A stretch of 64,000 nt of DNA from Salipiger thiooxidans (GCF_900102075.1 NZ_FNAV01000009.1:62001-126000); one strand, 5' to 3'; counted from the first letter of the stretch, positions 28,008-36,249 are shown. Program-made: numbers and translations. Notes: generated from the sequence alone by a model not told the origin.

Positions 28008-29414
28008 ATGAGCACCAAGGACGTTCTCAAGACGATGAAGGACGAGGAGGTCGCATACGTCGACATCCGCTTCACCGATCCGCGGGGCAAACTGCAGCAC
28101 GTGACCGTGATGGCCGACCAGGTCGACGAAGACTTCCTCGAGGAAGGCTTCATGTTCGACGGATCCTCCATCGCCGGCTGGAAATCGATCGAAGCCTCGG
28201 ACATGAAGCTCATGCCCGACACCGAGAGCGCCTACATCGACCCGTTCTACGCCGAGAAGACCCTCTGCGTGCACTGCACCGTGGTCGAGCCCGACACCGG
28301 CGAATCCTATGACCGCGATCCGCGCGGCACCGCTCTGAAGGCAGAGGCCTACCTCAAGTCCTCCGGCATCGGCGACGTCGCCTACATGGGCCCCGAGGCC
28401 GAGTTCTTCCTCTTCGACGACGTCAAGTACGCCGTGTCGCCGAGCAAGGTGTCCTACGAGGTCGACGCAGACCACGCAGCCTGGAACACCGACGCCGACT
28501 TCGAGATGGGCAACCTGGGCCACCGTCCGACCTACAAGGGCGGCTACTTCCCGGTGAACCCGTCGGACGACGGCCAGGACATTCGTTCCGAGATGCTCTC
28601 GACCATGAAGCGCATCGGCATGAAGGTCGACAAGCACCACCACGAAGTTGCGACCTCGCAGCACGAGCTGGGCCTGATCTTCGACAGCCTCACCAAGCAG
28701 GCCGACGAGCTTCAGAAGTATAAGTACATCATCCACAACGTGGCGCAGGCCTACGGCCGCTCGGCAACCTTCATGCCGAAGCCGATCGCCGGCGACAACG
28801 GCTCGGGCATGCACGTGAACATGTCGATCTGGAAGGACGGCAAGCCGGTCTTCGCAGGTGACAAGTACGCCGACCTGAGCCAGGAAGCCATCTACTACAT
28901 CGGCGGCATCCTGAAGCACGCGAAGACGCTCAACGCCTTCACCAACCCGTCCACCAACTCCTACAAGCGCCTGATCCCCGGCTTCGAAGCCCCGGTTCTG
29001 CGCGCCTACTCCGCCCGCAACCGTTCGGGCTGCGTGCGGATCCCGTGGACCGAGTCGCCGAAGGCCAAGCGCGTCGAGGCCCGCTTCCCCGATCCCGCAG
29101 CGAACCCCTACCTGTGCTTCGCAGCGCTTCTGATGGCCGGCCTCGACGGCATCAAGAATAAGATCGATCCGGGCGAAGCCATGGACAAGAACCTGTACGA
29201 CCTGCCCCCCGAGGAGCTGGCCGGCATCCCCACCGTCTGCGGCTCGCTGCGTGAAGCACTCGACGCCCTGGCCAACGACCACGAGTTCCTGCTGGCAGGC
29301 GACGTGTTCACCAAGAGCCAGATCGAAGGCTACATCGAGCTCAAGATGGAAGAACTCATCGCGTACGAGCACACGCCGCACCCGGTGGAATTCAAGCTGT
29401 ACTACAGCTGCTGA
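28008..29414 (+). CDS. glnA: glutamine synthetase type I
   Basis: ATP-dependent synthesis of glutamine from glutamate and ammonia; dodecameric GSI. The protein has 468 residues, with motifs FDGSSIAGW near residue 50, the ATP-binding segment [14 protein letters not shown] near 265 and [10 protein letters not shown] near 340. Tyr397 in NLYDLPPEE is the GlnE adenylylation site, so it is the regulated GSI-beta form. The start at 28008 ([14 protein letters not shown]) gives the family length; an in-frame ATG three codons earlier is possible. It is co-transcribed with glnB, and a strong terminator follows. Confidence 0.97.
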   Translation: MSTKDVLKTMKDEEVAYVDIRFTDPRGKLQHVTVMADQVDEDFLEEGFMFDGSSIAGWKSIEASDMKLMPDTESAYIDPFYAEKTLCVHCTVVEPDTGESYDRDPRGTALKAEAYLKSSGIGDVAYMGPEAEFFLFDDVKYAVSPSKVSYEVDADHAAWNTDADFEMGNLGHRPTYKGGYFPVNPSDDGQDIRSEMLSTMKRIGMKVDKHHHEVATSQHELGLIFDSLTKQADELQKYKYIIHNVAQAYGRSATFMPKPIAGDNGSGMHVNMSIWKDGKPVFAGDKYADLSQEAIYYIGGILKHAKTLNAFTNPSTNSYKRLIPGFEAPVLRAYSARNRSGCVRIPWTESPKAKRVEARFPDPAANPYLCFAALLMAGLDGIKNKIDPGEAMDKNLYDLPPEELAGIPTVCGSLREALDALANDHEFLLAGDVFTKSQIEGYIELKMEELIAYEHTPHPVEFKLYYSC

Positions 29415-29439
29415 TCCCTTCCGGATCGGACGGTTTTCG

Positions 29440-29463
29440 AAGGGCGCCCCGCGGGGCGCCCTT
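29440..29463 (+). terminator. terminator after glnA
   Basis: An 11-bp GC-rich stem (AAGGGCGCCCC / GGGGCGCCCTT) with a 2-nt loop, followed by TTTGCTTTTG. It lies 26 nt beyond the glnA stop. Confidence 0.88.
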
Positions 29464-29601
29464 TTGCTTTTGCCGGCCCCCGCCACAGGCCCGGCCCGCA
29501 CCTGCCGCACGCCCGGCCACGCACCTCCGGCAATTCCTCTTTGACCGGCGCAATATGCGCGCTACCGTTCGGAGCGACTGTCAATTTCGGAGAGCCATTC
29601 C

Positions 29602-30414
29602 ATGTCCCGCCTTCTGCTGAAAGCCGTCGCCGTCCTGGCCACAGCCATCACCTTCGCCGGGGGCGCCAAGGCCGCCACATGCGGCAACAACGCCGGCGGT
29701 TTCGAGGCGTGGAAACGCGAGTTCGCAGCCGAGGCGCAGCGCGCCGGGGTTGGCCAGCGCGGCATCCAGGCGCTGATGAACGCCAGCTACTCGACCTCGA
29801 CCATCGCCGCGGACCGCAACCAGAAGGGCGTGAAATACAGCCTCAACGACTTCATCCGCATCCGCCTCGGCTCGGTCGACGGGTTCGCCAAGACCGGCCG
29901 TGGCCGCGTCCAGCGCAACCCGCAATTCTATGCCGCGATCGAGCAGCGCTATGGCGTGCCCGCCGGGATCCTCGTGTCGATCCACGGCATGGAGACGGGT
30001 TTCGGCCGCACCATGGGCAACGTGCCGGTGGTCTCGTCGATCTCGACCGTGGCCTATGACTGCCGCCGCTCGTCCTTCTTCACGCCGCACGCGCTGGCGG
30101 CGCTGCAGATGGTGGACCGCGGGATGCTGGCGCCAAACCAGAAGGGCGCCGCCCATGGCGAGCTCGGCCACACCCAGTTCCTGCCCGGCAACGCCCTGCG
30201 CTACGGCGTCGACGGCAACGGCGACGGCCGCGTCGATTTCTACAACGAGTGGGACGCGCTGGCCTCGACCGCGAACTTCCTGCGCCAGAAGGGCTGGCAG
30301 CCGGGTCAGCCCTACAACGAGGGTACCCGCAACTTCCGCGTCCTGAACGAATGGAACGCCGCCACCGTCTACCAGCAGGCCATCGCGCTGGTCGCGGCCC
30401 GCATCGACGGCTGA
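29602..30414 (+). CDS. lytic murein transglycosylase, MltB-like
   Basis: Periplasmic peptidoglycan lyase. A signal peptide (residues 1-24, ending AKA before ATCGNN) lacks a lipobox, so the protein is soluble. Glu131 in SIHGMETGFGRTMG is the expected catalytic acid, followed by ISTVAYDCRRSSFF and the GELGHTQFLPGNALRYGVD block of the SLT_2 family. At 270 residues it is shorter than E. coli MltB, has no peptidoglycan-binding domain, and contains Cys residues that may pair (CGNN and DCRR). It stands alone, with a terminator before it and another after it. Confidence 0.92.
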   Translation: MSRLLLKAVAVLATAITFAGGAKAATCGNNAGGFEAWKREFAAEAQRAGVGQRGIQALMNASYSTSTIAADRNQKGVKYSLNDFIRIRLGSVDGFAKTGRGRVQRNPQFYAAIEQRYGVPAGILVSIHGMETGFGRTMGNVPVVSSISTVAYDCRRSSFFTPHALAALQMVDRGMLAPNQKGAAHGELGHTQFLPGNALRYGVDGNGDGRVDFYNEWDALASTANFLRQKGWQPGQPYNEGTRNFRVLNEWNAATVYQQAIALVAARIDG

Positions 30415-30432
30415 GCCTGTCTGCACCGCTTC

Positions 30433-30464
30433 GGGCCGGTCCGGGCACACGCCCGGGCCGGTCC
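30433..30464 (+). terminator. terminator-like hairpin after mltB-like gene
   Basis: A 14-bp stem (with two G-U pairs) formed by 30433-30446 and 30451-30464 around the loop ACAC, followed by TGTCTTTC. It starts 18 nt after the stop codon. Confidence 0.65.
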
Positions 30465-30585
30465 TGTCTTTCGGGGCCATGTCGTGGTTAACGCCACATT
30501 AAGGCCCGGACGACGGCACAGAGTTGCCGCATTTTTCCTCTAATTTTCGATACGCTCTTCTCATCTGACTGTACCGGAACGTGTC

Positions 30586-31404
30586 ATGCGCGCCTCTGGC
30601 ATTCCCTACGCAGGCATCGTCCTGCCGGATCCCGCCGCCTTCGATCTTCAGCGCGCCCTTGCCGATGCGGCAGAGGTGCTGCGGCGCCTCGACGGCGCTT
30701 CTGGCGAACCGCTGCGCCGATCGAGCAAGCGCGCGGCGGTAATGGCTGACCGGCTGGGCATCGCGATCCGCCCGCCCGAGCCCGGGGCTGCCCCCTGCCG
30801 TGCCGAGATCCGGGTGATCGCCAAGAGTGGCGGCGTGCCGGGCGGCGAGCTCGTGGCCTCGGTCCTCGCGCAGGTCGTGCTGGCACTGCTGGTCCACGTC
30901 CCGGCGCGGCAGATCGAGTGGTTCTCGCCCGACACTCTGATCGGCCCCGAGGATTTCGTCGAGCTGAACCGCTACGTCTCTCCCCGACGTCGCGGCGCGC
31001 CGGTGGCGGACCCGATGCCCGAGCTCCTGCCGGAGCCGGAGCCCGCGCGGCTCTCGCCCGTCGAGGAGGAGATGGCGCTCACCGCCAGCATCCGCGCCGC
31101 CATGTTCGAGGCCGAAGCCGAGGCCGCGCAGAACCGCCGCCTCTCCAGCCGCCTGCTGCCGGTGCTGCGTCAGCGCATCCGCAGCCAGAAACCGGTCGAG
31201 CCGCGCGCGGCCACCACGGCCTACGCGGCCACCGGCGGGCTGGCGCTGGCCTCGGTGCCGGTGGCGGCGGTGCTGCACGTCGCAGCCCGGCTGCGCGCCA
31301 TGGACCTGCGCTTCGTCGCCCGTATGCTCTCGGTCGTGGTGATCTTCGCGGTGCTCCAGAACACCGGCGTGCTGCGTCAGGTGGTGACGGGGCTCATGCA
31401 CTAA
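30586..31404 (+). CDS. uncharacterised protein with C-terminal membrane segment
   Basis: I do not recognise this 272-residue protein. It has a cytoplasmic-looking N-terminal half (residues ~1-125) containing a short hydrophobic stretch (LVASVLAQVVLALLVHVP, about 87-104), then a Pro/Glu-rich linker (PMPELLPEPEPARLSPVEEE), a charged helix, and two C-terminal hydrophobic segments, the last being ARMLSVVVIFAVLQNTGV. The layout suggests an inner-membrane-anchored protein with a folded cytosolic domain. The codon use matches its neighbours and the frame is the only long one in its direction here. It overlaps the convergent DUF3445 gene by 11 nt. Confidence 0.72.
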   Translation: MRASGIPYAGIVLPDPAAFDLQRALADAAEVLRRLDGASGEPLRRSSKRAAVMADRLGIAIRPPEPGAAPCRAEIRVIAKSGGVPGGELVASVLAQVVLALLVHVPARQIEWFSPDTLIGPEDFVELNRYVSPRRRGAPVADPMPELLPEPEPARLSPVEEEMALTASIRAAMFEAEAEAAQNRRLSSRLLPVLRQRIRSQKPVEPRAATTAYAATGGLALASVPVAAVLHVAARLRAMDLRFVARMLSVVVIFAVLQNTGVLRQVVTGLMH

Positions 31405-32137
31405 GCCCGAGCACGGTCTCGCGCTCGAGCACGTAGGTGTGGATGGTGAAGGCCACCGCTCCGGTGCGCGGCAGTCGCACGAGGCATTGCCGCTCCGACC
31501 GGAAGAAGGGCGCGCTCTCTGCCTGCGCGCCGGGACGGTGCTGCCGCGACACCGGCTGGTGCAGCGTCGCGTCCTGATACCAGAGCCGATTGAACCGCAT
31601 CAGCGGCCGCCCCGCCTGGATCCCGTCGAAAAGCCGCTGCACGCGCCGCGCCAGCGCCGCGTCATAGTCCGCCACGGGAATGTGGATGTGCACCAGCGGG
31701 TGCATGAACTTCGCCGACAGCCGCCAGCTCGCCGGGAAGCACAGCAGCGCCCCCGTGAGCACGTGCTCGTCGCTGCCGGGGCGTTTCTCGAGAATGCAGA
31801 GGTCTTCCTGAACCAGCCGCGACAGCGTGCCGAGCGGGTCGTCCCGGTCGAGCGTCACCGTCTCGCCGTCCGGGCGGCGCACCGTCTCGCCGCTGCGCGA
31901 GAAACCCGCGGGCAGGTTTTCCAGCACCACCTCGAGCAGCTCGTCGGCGGCCGGTCGGGCGTCGGGATCGAGCTGCACCACGTCCTCGCGCCGCTCGGCC
32001 AGCAGGCGCGCGCGCTCGGCCATCTGGGCGCCGTAGGCCTCGTCGGCGAGCAGCCATTCGGACATCGGGATGGGGCCGATGTTGGGAAGCGGCCGGGCCG
32101 TGTCGGGGTCGTAGGGAAGGCGTGTCTGCAGGATCAT
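31394..32137 (-). CDS. DUF3445 haem-dependent oxidative N-demethylase-like protein
   Basis: A 247-residue protein of the DUF3445 family, which contains the haem-binding alpha-subunit of dimethylamine monooxygenase-type enzymes. Conserved features are FPASWRLSAKFMHPLVHIH (the histidine-rich block expected to hold haem), LMRFNRLWYQD and the Arg-rich SERQCLVRLPRTGAVAFTIH. The usual partner genes for dimethylamine monooxygenase are absent nearby, so the substrate is unknown and the protein may act alone. Its 3' end overlaps that of the convergent gene. Confidence 0.82.
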   Translation of the reverse strand: MILQTRLPYDPDTARPLPNIGPIPMSEWLLADEAYGAQMAERARLLAERREDVVQLDPDARPAADELLEVVLENLPAGFSRSGETVRRPDGETVTLDRDDPLGTLSRLVQEDLCILEKRPGSDEHVLTGALLCFPASWRLSAKFMHPLVHIHIPVADYDAALARRVQRLFDGIQAGRPLMRFNRLWYQDATLHQPVSRQHRPGAQAESAPFFRSERQCLVRLPRTGAVAFTIHTYVLERETVLGLSA

Positions 32138-32190
32138 GGCACCGGACTAGCCCCGCTCCGTGCGCCCCGCAAGAGCGCCCGAAACGAACA

Positions 32191-32213
32191 CGGCGCGGGA
32201 AGATCCCGCGCCG
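32191..32213 (-). terminator. terminator after bioY
   Basis: A 10-bp perfect stem (CGGCGCGGGA / TCCCGCGCCG) with a 3-nt loop. On the minus strand it is followed by TGTTCGTTTC, 30 nt beyond the bioY stop. Confidence 0.75.
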
Positions 32214-32242
32214 CGTCAGAAGGTCGAATTTTCGGCGTCGGA

Positions 32243-32848
32243 TCAGCCGCGGGCGCGGCCCACGAGCTTCCACACGGCCGGAAGGACCATCGCCGCCAGC
32301 GCCAGCTTGATCGCGTCGCCGACGAGGAACGGGGTGAGGCCCCACTCCAGGATCGGCTTGTTCCAGCCGTAGAGCATGCCGAGCCAGATCAGGCCGGGGA
32401 CGTAGAGCACGACGTTGCCGAGCAGCATGGCGCCGGCCATCTTCGGCGCCGAACGGTCCCAGCCCATGCGGGCGAGCGTGCCCATCAGCACGGTGGCGAT
32501 GATGTAGCCCACCAGGTAGCCGCCGGTGCTGCCCATCATGTATTCGATGCCGTTGAGATCCGCGGTCGAGCTCTGGAAGATGTCGAAGCCGATCATGCCG
32601 AGGATCATGTAGCCCATGATCGTGGCAAGGCCGAGACGCGGGCCGTAGGCGGCGCCGACGGTGAGCACCGCGAACGTTCCGAGGCCCATGGCCACGGGCG
32701 AGCCGGGCACCGGCACCTTGATCTTGGCGCAGACGGCCAGAAGCGCGATGCCGGCGATCACGAGAATGGCCTGCTTGGCGCGCAGCGCGGCACCTTCCTG
32801 GGCGCCGAACGTCTCCACCAGAACGGAGCGTTTCTGAGCGATGTTCAT
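32243..32848 (-). CDS. bioY: biotin transporter substrate-binding subunit BioY
   Basis: S-component of an ECF biotin transporter. The 201 residues form about six membrane segments. Motifs include KIKVPVPGSPVAMGLGTFAV (the conserved S-component start), LGLATIMGYMILGMIG and GSTGGYLVGYI. The start at 32848 (MNIAQKRSVLVE) follows GGGGGA; longer frames into the promoter region are unlikely. No bioM or bioN lies next to it, as is often the case for solitary BioY, which can work alone or with components encoded elsewhere. Two perfect palindromes lie 61-116 nt upstream of the start codon. Confidence 0.93.
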   Translation of the reverse strand: MNIAQKRSVLVETFGAQEGAALRAKQAILVIAGIALLAVCAKIKVPVPGSPVAMGLGTFAVLTVGAAYGPRLGLATIMGYMILGMIGFDIFQSSTADLNGIEYMMGSTGGYLVGYIIATVLMGTLARMGWDRSAPKMAGAMLLGNVVLYVPGLIWLGMLYGWNKPILEWGLTPFLVGDAIKLALAAMVLPAVWKLVGRARG

Positions 32849-32908
32849 CGGGTGTCCCCCTTTTATCATCTCCAATTCACGTGTTTCTGCACGATGCGCC
32901 GCCTCATC

Positions 32909-32922
32909 GCAAGATATCTTGC
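32909..32922. promoter_or_regulatory. perfect 14-bp palindrome upstream of bioY
   Basis: GCAAGATATCTTGC is fully self-complementary and lies 61 nt upstream of the bioY start codon. It does not match the BioR (TTATMKATAA) or BirA operator consensus. It may be an operator for an unrecognised regulator. Confidence 0.4.
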
Positions 32923-32941
32923 TGCAGGTGCACCGGCATAA

Positions 32942-32964
32942 TTTGCAAACCGATGGTTTGCAAA
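32942..32964. promoter_or_regulatory. 23-bp inverted repeat upstream of bioY
   Basis: TTTGCAAACC and GGTTTGCAAA are perfect 10-base arms around the spacer GAT. It is 94 nt upstream of the bioY start. The half-site recalls the E. coli BirA operator half-site (TTGTAAACC), but the 3-nt spacer is far shorter than the ~15 nt of BirA sites. Confidence 0.5.
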
Positions 32965-33003
32965 AGCTAATCATTGCCGCCGTTCTGACGGCCCGACACC
33001 TGA

Positions 33004-33314
33004 CCGCCGCCAGAACGGCACCCGGCCAGACGCCCGCCCCGGTTGGCCGCCACCGCCGACCCGGCGCAGGACGTCAGCGTCACCGTCACCGGCAACAACG
33101 GCGGCACGATCGCCACGTCCCGCGACTGCGCCCGGGCCTCCGGGTCGGCCACCTGCGCGACCTCGAGCACGCTGACCTCGCCCGCCGGCGAGCCCCCCGC
33201 AACCGGGGCCACGAGCGCAACCGTACCTCCGGCGACGGCAAGTCCAAGACCCCGACCAGCCGTACTGGCCCGGGCGGCGGGACCAGCGGCCGCACCCGCC
33301 TGGTCACCCGCTGA
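33004..33314 (+). pseudogene. frameshifted Thr/Gly-rich small protein remnant
   Basis: Two frames carry one compositional theme. The first reads DVSVTVTGNNGGTIATSRD, then CARASGSATCATSSTLTSPA. The second, after a single-base shift, reads RNRTSGDGKSKTPTSRTGPG, then GGTSGRTRLVTR and a stop at 33314. The shift maps to the six-C run at 33193-33198, where a seventh C would restore one frame. Thr-rich repeats with a paired-Cys segment occur in small secreted proteins of Rhodobacteraceae. A start and signal peptide are not clear (a hydrophobic LIIAAVLTA lies upstream in yet another frame). It could be a pseudogene or a homopolymer sequencing error. Confidence 0.4.
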
Positions 33315-33474
33315 GCCGAAGGCCGGCAGCCCGTCCCTCACGCGGGCTGCCGCACCTGACGCGCGGCGCGCAGCGGCGAAGCTTCGCGAGGGCGGGGGCC
33401 GGAGGTGGCGCCCGCACTTGCCCGCCGCCCCGGCCGGTGGCAAGACGGTTTCATCCTCCGGAGGACTCGACCCC

Positions 33475-34662
33475 ATGCCAGGGCTTTCCAAGCGCATCAC
33501 CACCCTGAACGCCGGCGGCTCCGACGGCTGGGACCTGTTCTACAAGGCCAAGCGCATGATCGCCGAGGGCATCGCGGTCACCGAGCTCACCATCGGCGAG
33601 CACGACATCCGCACCGATCCCGCGATCCTCGAGGCCATGCACGCGGCGGCGATGGATGGCCACACCGGCTATTCTCTGATCCCCGGCACGCCCGCCCTGC
33701 GCGACCGCATCGCCGCCCGGGTGACCGAGCGTACCGGGGTACCCACCACCCGCGACAACGTGCTGGTGACCCCCGGCGGTCAGGCGGCGCTCTTTGCCGC
33801 GCACATGGGGGTCTGCGATCCCGGCGACACGGCGCTCTTCATCGACCCGCATTACGCCACCTACCCCGGCACCCTTCGGGCGGCGGGAGCCGTCCCGCAT
33901 GCGGTGGCCACCCGCCCCGAGCGCGCTTTCCTGCCCGATCCCGAGGACGTGGCCGCCGCCGCGCGCGCCACGGGCGCGGTGTCGCTGCTGATCAACACGC
34001 CCAACAACCCCACAGGCGCGATCTACCCGCGCGCCACGCTCGAGGGGCTGGCCCGCGTCGCCGAGGCCGAGGATTTCTGGCTGATCTCGGACGAGGTCTA
34101 CGACACCCAGATCTGGGAGGGCCGCCACCTGAGCCCGCGCGCCCTGCCCGGCATGGCTGCGCGCACGCTGGTGCTGGGCTCGATGTCGAAGAGCCACGCC
34201 ATGACCGGCAGCCGCATCGGCTGGATCGTCGGCCCCGAAAGCGCCATCGCACGGTTCCACGACCTCTCGGTCAACACCACCTACGGCGTACCGGGCTACA
34301 TCCAGGACGCGGCGCTGTTCGCGCTGGAACAGGGCAGCGCGCTCGAGGCGTGCGTCGCCGAGCCCTTCCGCCGCCGCCGGGCGCTCGCGCAGGAGATCCT
34401 CGCCCGGCAGAACGCTGTCGGGCTGATCCCCTCGGGCGGCGCTATGTATCTCTTCCTCGACATCCGCTCCACCGGGCTCAGCGGCGAGGGCTTTGCCAAC
34501 GCCCTTCTCGACCATCACCATATCGCCGTGATGCCGGGCGAGAGCTTCGGCGCCACGGCGGCGGGCTTCGTGCGCGTCGCGATGACCATCCCCGACGAGC
34601 GCTTCGCCGAGGCGCTGCACAGCCTCTGCCGCTTTGCCGAGGGCGTCGCCCGTGCCGCCTGA
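33475..34662 (+). CDS. PLP-dependent class I/II aminotransferase
   Basis: A fold-type I aminotransferase of 395 residues. LITIGEHD-type N-terminal loop (ELTIGEHDIRTDP), INTPNNPTGAIYPR near residue 178, the SDEVYD motif near 205 and the PLP lysine in GSMSKSHAMTGSRIGW near 244 are all present, as is the C-terminal carboxylate-binding Arg (GFVRVAM). It belongs with AspB/AspC-like enzymes, but amino-acid specificity is not readable. The start at 33475 (MPGLSKRITTLN) follows GGAGG at 10-11 nt. A TfoX C-terminal-domain gene follows after 24 nt and is probably co-transcribed. Confidence 0.9.
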   Translation: MPGLSKRITTLNAGGSDGWDLFYKAKRMIAEGIAVTELTIGEHDIRTDPAILEAMHAAAMDGHTGYSLIPGTPALRDRIAARVTERTGVPTTRDNVLVTPGGQAALFAAHMGVCDPGDTALFIDPHYATYPGTLRAAGAVPHAVATRPERAFLPDPEDVAAAARATGAVSLLINTPNNPTGAIYPRATLEGLARVAEAEDFWLISDEVYDTQIWEGRHLSPRALPGMAARTLVLGSMSKSHAMTGSRIGWIVGPESAIARFHDLSVNTTYGVPGYIQDAALFALEQGSALEACVAEPFRRRRALAQEILARQNAVGLIPSGGAMYLFLDIRSTGLSGEGFANALLDHHHIAVMPGESFGATAAGFVRVAMTIPDERFAEALHSLCRFAEGVARAA

Positions 34663-34686
34663 GCGCCGCATCGTGGAGGTGGCGGC

Positions 34687-35034
34687 ATGAGCACGCCGGT
34701 GTCGTCGATCCGCAACCTCGGGCCAGCGGTCGAAAGCGCGCTCGCTCGCGCCGGGGTGCCCGACGCCGAGACGCTGCGCGAGATCGGTGCCCACGAGGCT
34801 TATGGCCGGATGCTGAAGGCGGGCACCAAGCCGCATTTCATCGGCTACTACGTGATGCACATGGCGCTGCAGGGGCGGCCTTGGAACGACTGCCGCGGCA
34901 GGGAGAAGGAAGAGCTCCGCGCCCGCTTCGACGCACTCTGCGCCGAGGTCTCGGGCAACGGTCGTCCGCTCTCGGGGATCGAGAAGGTGCTCGACGAGAT
35001 CGGCGTGCGCCCCAGGGCCGGCCCGCGCGGTTGA
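34687..35034 (+). CDS. TfoX/Sxy C-terminal-domain protein
   Basis: A 115-residue protein. Residues ~6-80 match the TfoX C-terminal helix-hairpin-helix-like domain: SIRNLGPAVESALARAGVPD, then ETLREIGAHEAYGRML and HMALQGRPWNDC. The N-terminal TfoX domain of competence regulators is absent, so it is a stand-alone C-domain protein, common in alphaproteobacteria and not shown to control competence. The ATG at 34687 has GGAGGTGGCGGC upstream. It lies 24 nt after the aminotransferase gene. Confidence 0.85.
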   Translation: MSTPVSSIRNLGPAVESALARAGVPDAETLREIGAHEAYGRMLKAGTKPHFIGYYVMHMALQGRPWNDCRGREKEELRARFDALCAEVSGNGRPLSGIEKVLDEIGVRPRAGPRG

Positions 35035-35521
35035 GCCTGCGCAGCCGGCTCCGCCGGGCTTGGCAGCAGGACCTTTTGCGGCTCTGGGGAACGGGGAGCG
35101 CGACCCGACCGAACTGCCGGGAGTGAGACCGTCCCGGTGCAGGTCATCCGTGGCAAAACTGACGGGCGTGTCATGCCTCCGCCGAGTTCCGCCTCTCTTC
35201 AGTCCCGCATCGGGACGAACCGCGCATCAGCCCACGCAGGGCCGAACAGCCTCTCAGTCCCCTGACCCACCGGGCCGCGTCCCACGCCGCCGCGGGCCTG
35301 CGCGGTCTTTCTGTCCTCTCCCCGACCGGAACGGGTTTCTGCCCTGAAGCGAACAGCAGGTATTTGGTCCTCCGCCGAGCGGACCCGCAAACCAGTCCGC
35401 GCGCAGGCCGTCCCGCCCATCCCCCGGCCGTCCCTTCCCCCGCCAAATGCCCGTGAGCGGAACTCTGCTGCCAGTTGCGTCGTTGGTTCTGGAAACGCAA
35501 ACCCAACCGGAGGCCCTGACC
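35035..35521. other. 487-nt gap with no recognised gene
   Basis: No convincing coding frame. The plus strand is pyrimidine-rich for much of its length. Two short inverted repeats are present: CCGGGA/TCCCGG at 35117-35137 and GTCCCG-CAT-CGGGAC at 35202-35216. I find no tRNA-like or riboswitch-like fold. An unannotated small RNA is possible but not supported by any specific motif. Confidence 0.4.
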
Positions 35522-35692
35522 ATGGACCTAATCCGCATCATCGCCGCCATTCTGCTGCCGCCGCTCGGGGTCTTCCTCCAGGTGGGCTTCGGCAAGCATT
35601 TCTGGCTCAACATCCTGCTCACGCTCCTGGGCTACATCCCCGGCATCGTCCATGCCGTCTGGATCATCGCCCGCGAGCCGCAACACGCGTGA
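35522..35692 (+). CDS. YqaE/Pmp3 family membrane protein
   Basis: A 56-residue hydrophobic protein with two membrane helices. The family signature is clear: IIAAILLPPLGVFLQVG (first helix with the PPLG turn), then LLTLLGYIPGIVHAVWII. Pmp3 proteins influence membrane potential and are induced by salt or cold stress. The ATG at 35522 follows CCGGAGG. The TGA stop overlaps a GTG codon of the DUF4112 frame that follows, so the two are likely translated together. Confidence 0.93.
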   Translation: MDLIRIIAAILLPPLGVFLQVGFGKHFWLNILLTLLGYIPGIVHAVWIIAREPQHA

Positions 35693-35697
35693 CCGGC

Positions 35698-36105
35698 ATG
35701 AGCGCCCATGATCACCTTCGCCGGGTCGAACGCGTCGAGCGCATCGCCCGCACCATGGATCGGGCCTTCCGGGTGCCGCTGACCGGCATCCGCATCGGCT
35801 GGGACTCGATCATCGGTCTGGTGCCCGGGATCGGCGATACGCTGGCACTGGCGCCGGCGATCTGGATCGTGAACGAGGCCCGGGACATGGGCGCGCCGAA
35901 GCCGCTGCTGGCGCAGACGGCGGGCAACATCGGGGTCGACTGGGTGATCGGCCTCTTGCCGCTCATCGGCGACATTCTCGACGTGGGCTACAAGTCCAAC
36001 CTACGCAACGCCGCGCTTCTGCGCGCATGGGTCGAGGAACGGCACCGTGTGCCCGGCGACGGCACCGCCCGCCCCGCCGACTACGGCGAGGCGATGGCGC
36101 TCTGA
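35698..36105 (+). CDS. DUF4112 membrane protein
   Basis: A 135-residue protein of the DUF4112 family: RVPLTGIRIGWDSIIGLVPG, then IGDTLALAP, and later DWVIGLLPLIGDILDVGYKS, the two repeated G-L-(V/L)-P-x-I-G-D motifs of this family, each within a hydrophobic segment. The function is unknown. I give the ATG at 35698; a GTG at 35689 that overlaps the YqaE stop as GTGA is equally plausible, and neither has a clear ribosome-binding site. Tight coupling to the Pmp3 gene suggests a shared membrane-stress role. Confidence 0.85.
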   Translation: MSAHDHLRRVERVERIARTMDRAFRVPLTGIRIGWDSIIGLVPGIGDTLALAPAIWIVNEARDMGAPKPLLAQTAGNIGVDWVIGLLPLIGDILDVGYKSNLRNAALLRAWVEERHRVPGDGTARPADYGEAMAL

Positions 36106-36181
36106 CTTAAGCCAGCGCGCGCCCTTGGTGGTCCCCGTCGCCGGTGCGCACTGACCACCGACAAACATCATCCGAAAAGCA

Positions 36182-36209
36182 AAACGGGCGCCCAACCGGG
36201 CGCCCGTTT
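36182..36209 (+). terminator. terminator between DUF4112 and ndk
   Basis: A 12-bp perfect stem (AAACGGGCGCCC / GGGCGCCCGTTT) around the loop AACC, then CGTCTGTC. It has A- and T-flanks on both sides, so it can work for both convergent genes. Confidence 0.8.
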
Positions 36210-36249
36210 CGTCTGTCACTCGCTCATGCGGGCGTATGACCAACTGAAT

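Larger units (their letters stand above)
32849..33474. other. bioY promoter region and decayed small gene
   Basis: This 626-nt stretch contains two palindromes upstream of bioY (32909-32922 and 32942-32964) and a frameshifted Thr/Gly-rich coding remnant (33004-33314). The last 160 nt before the aminotransferase show no feature beyond a GGAGG ribosome-binding site at 33459-33463. Confidence 0.6.

Noticed and set aside
32942-32964. BirA or BioR operator upstream of bioY
   Set aside because: The arms resemble the BirA half-site but the spacer is 3 nt instead of about 15, and no TTATMKATAA-like BioR box is present. It is reported only as an unassigned palindrome.
35060-35622. Several open frames of 70-120 codons on both strands before yqaE
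   Set aside because: Their translations are Arg/Pro/Gly-rich, lack ribosome-binding sites and mutually overlap; none looks like a real protein.
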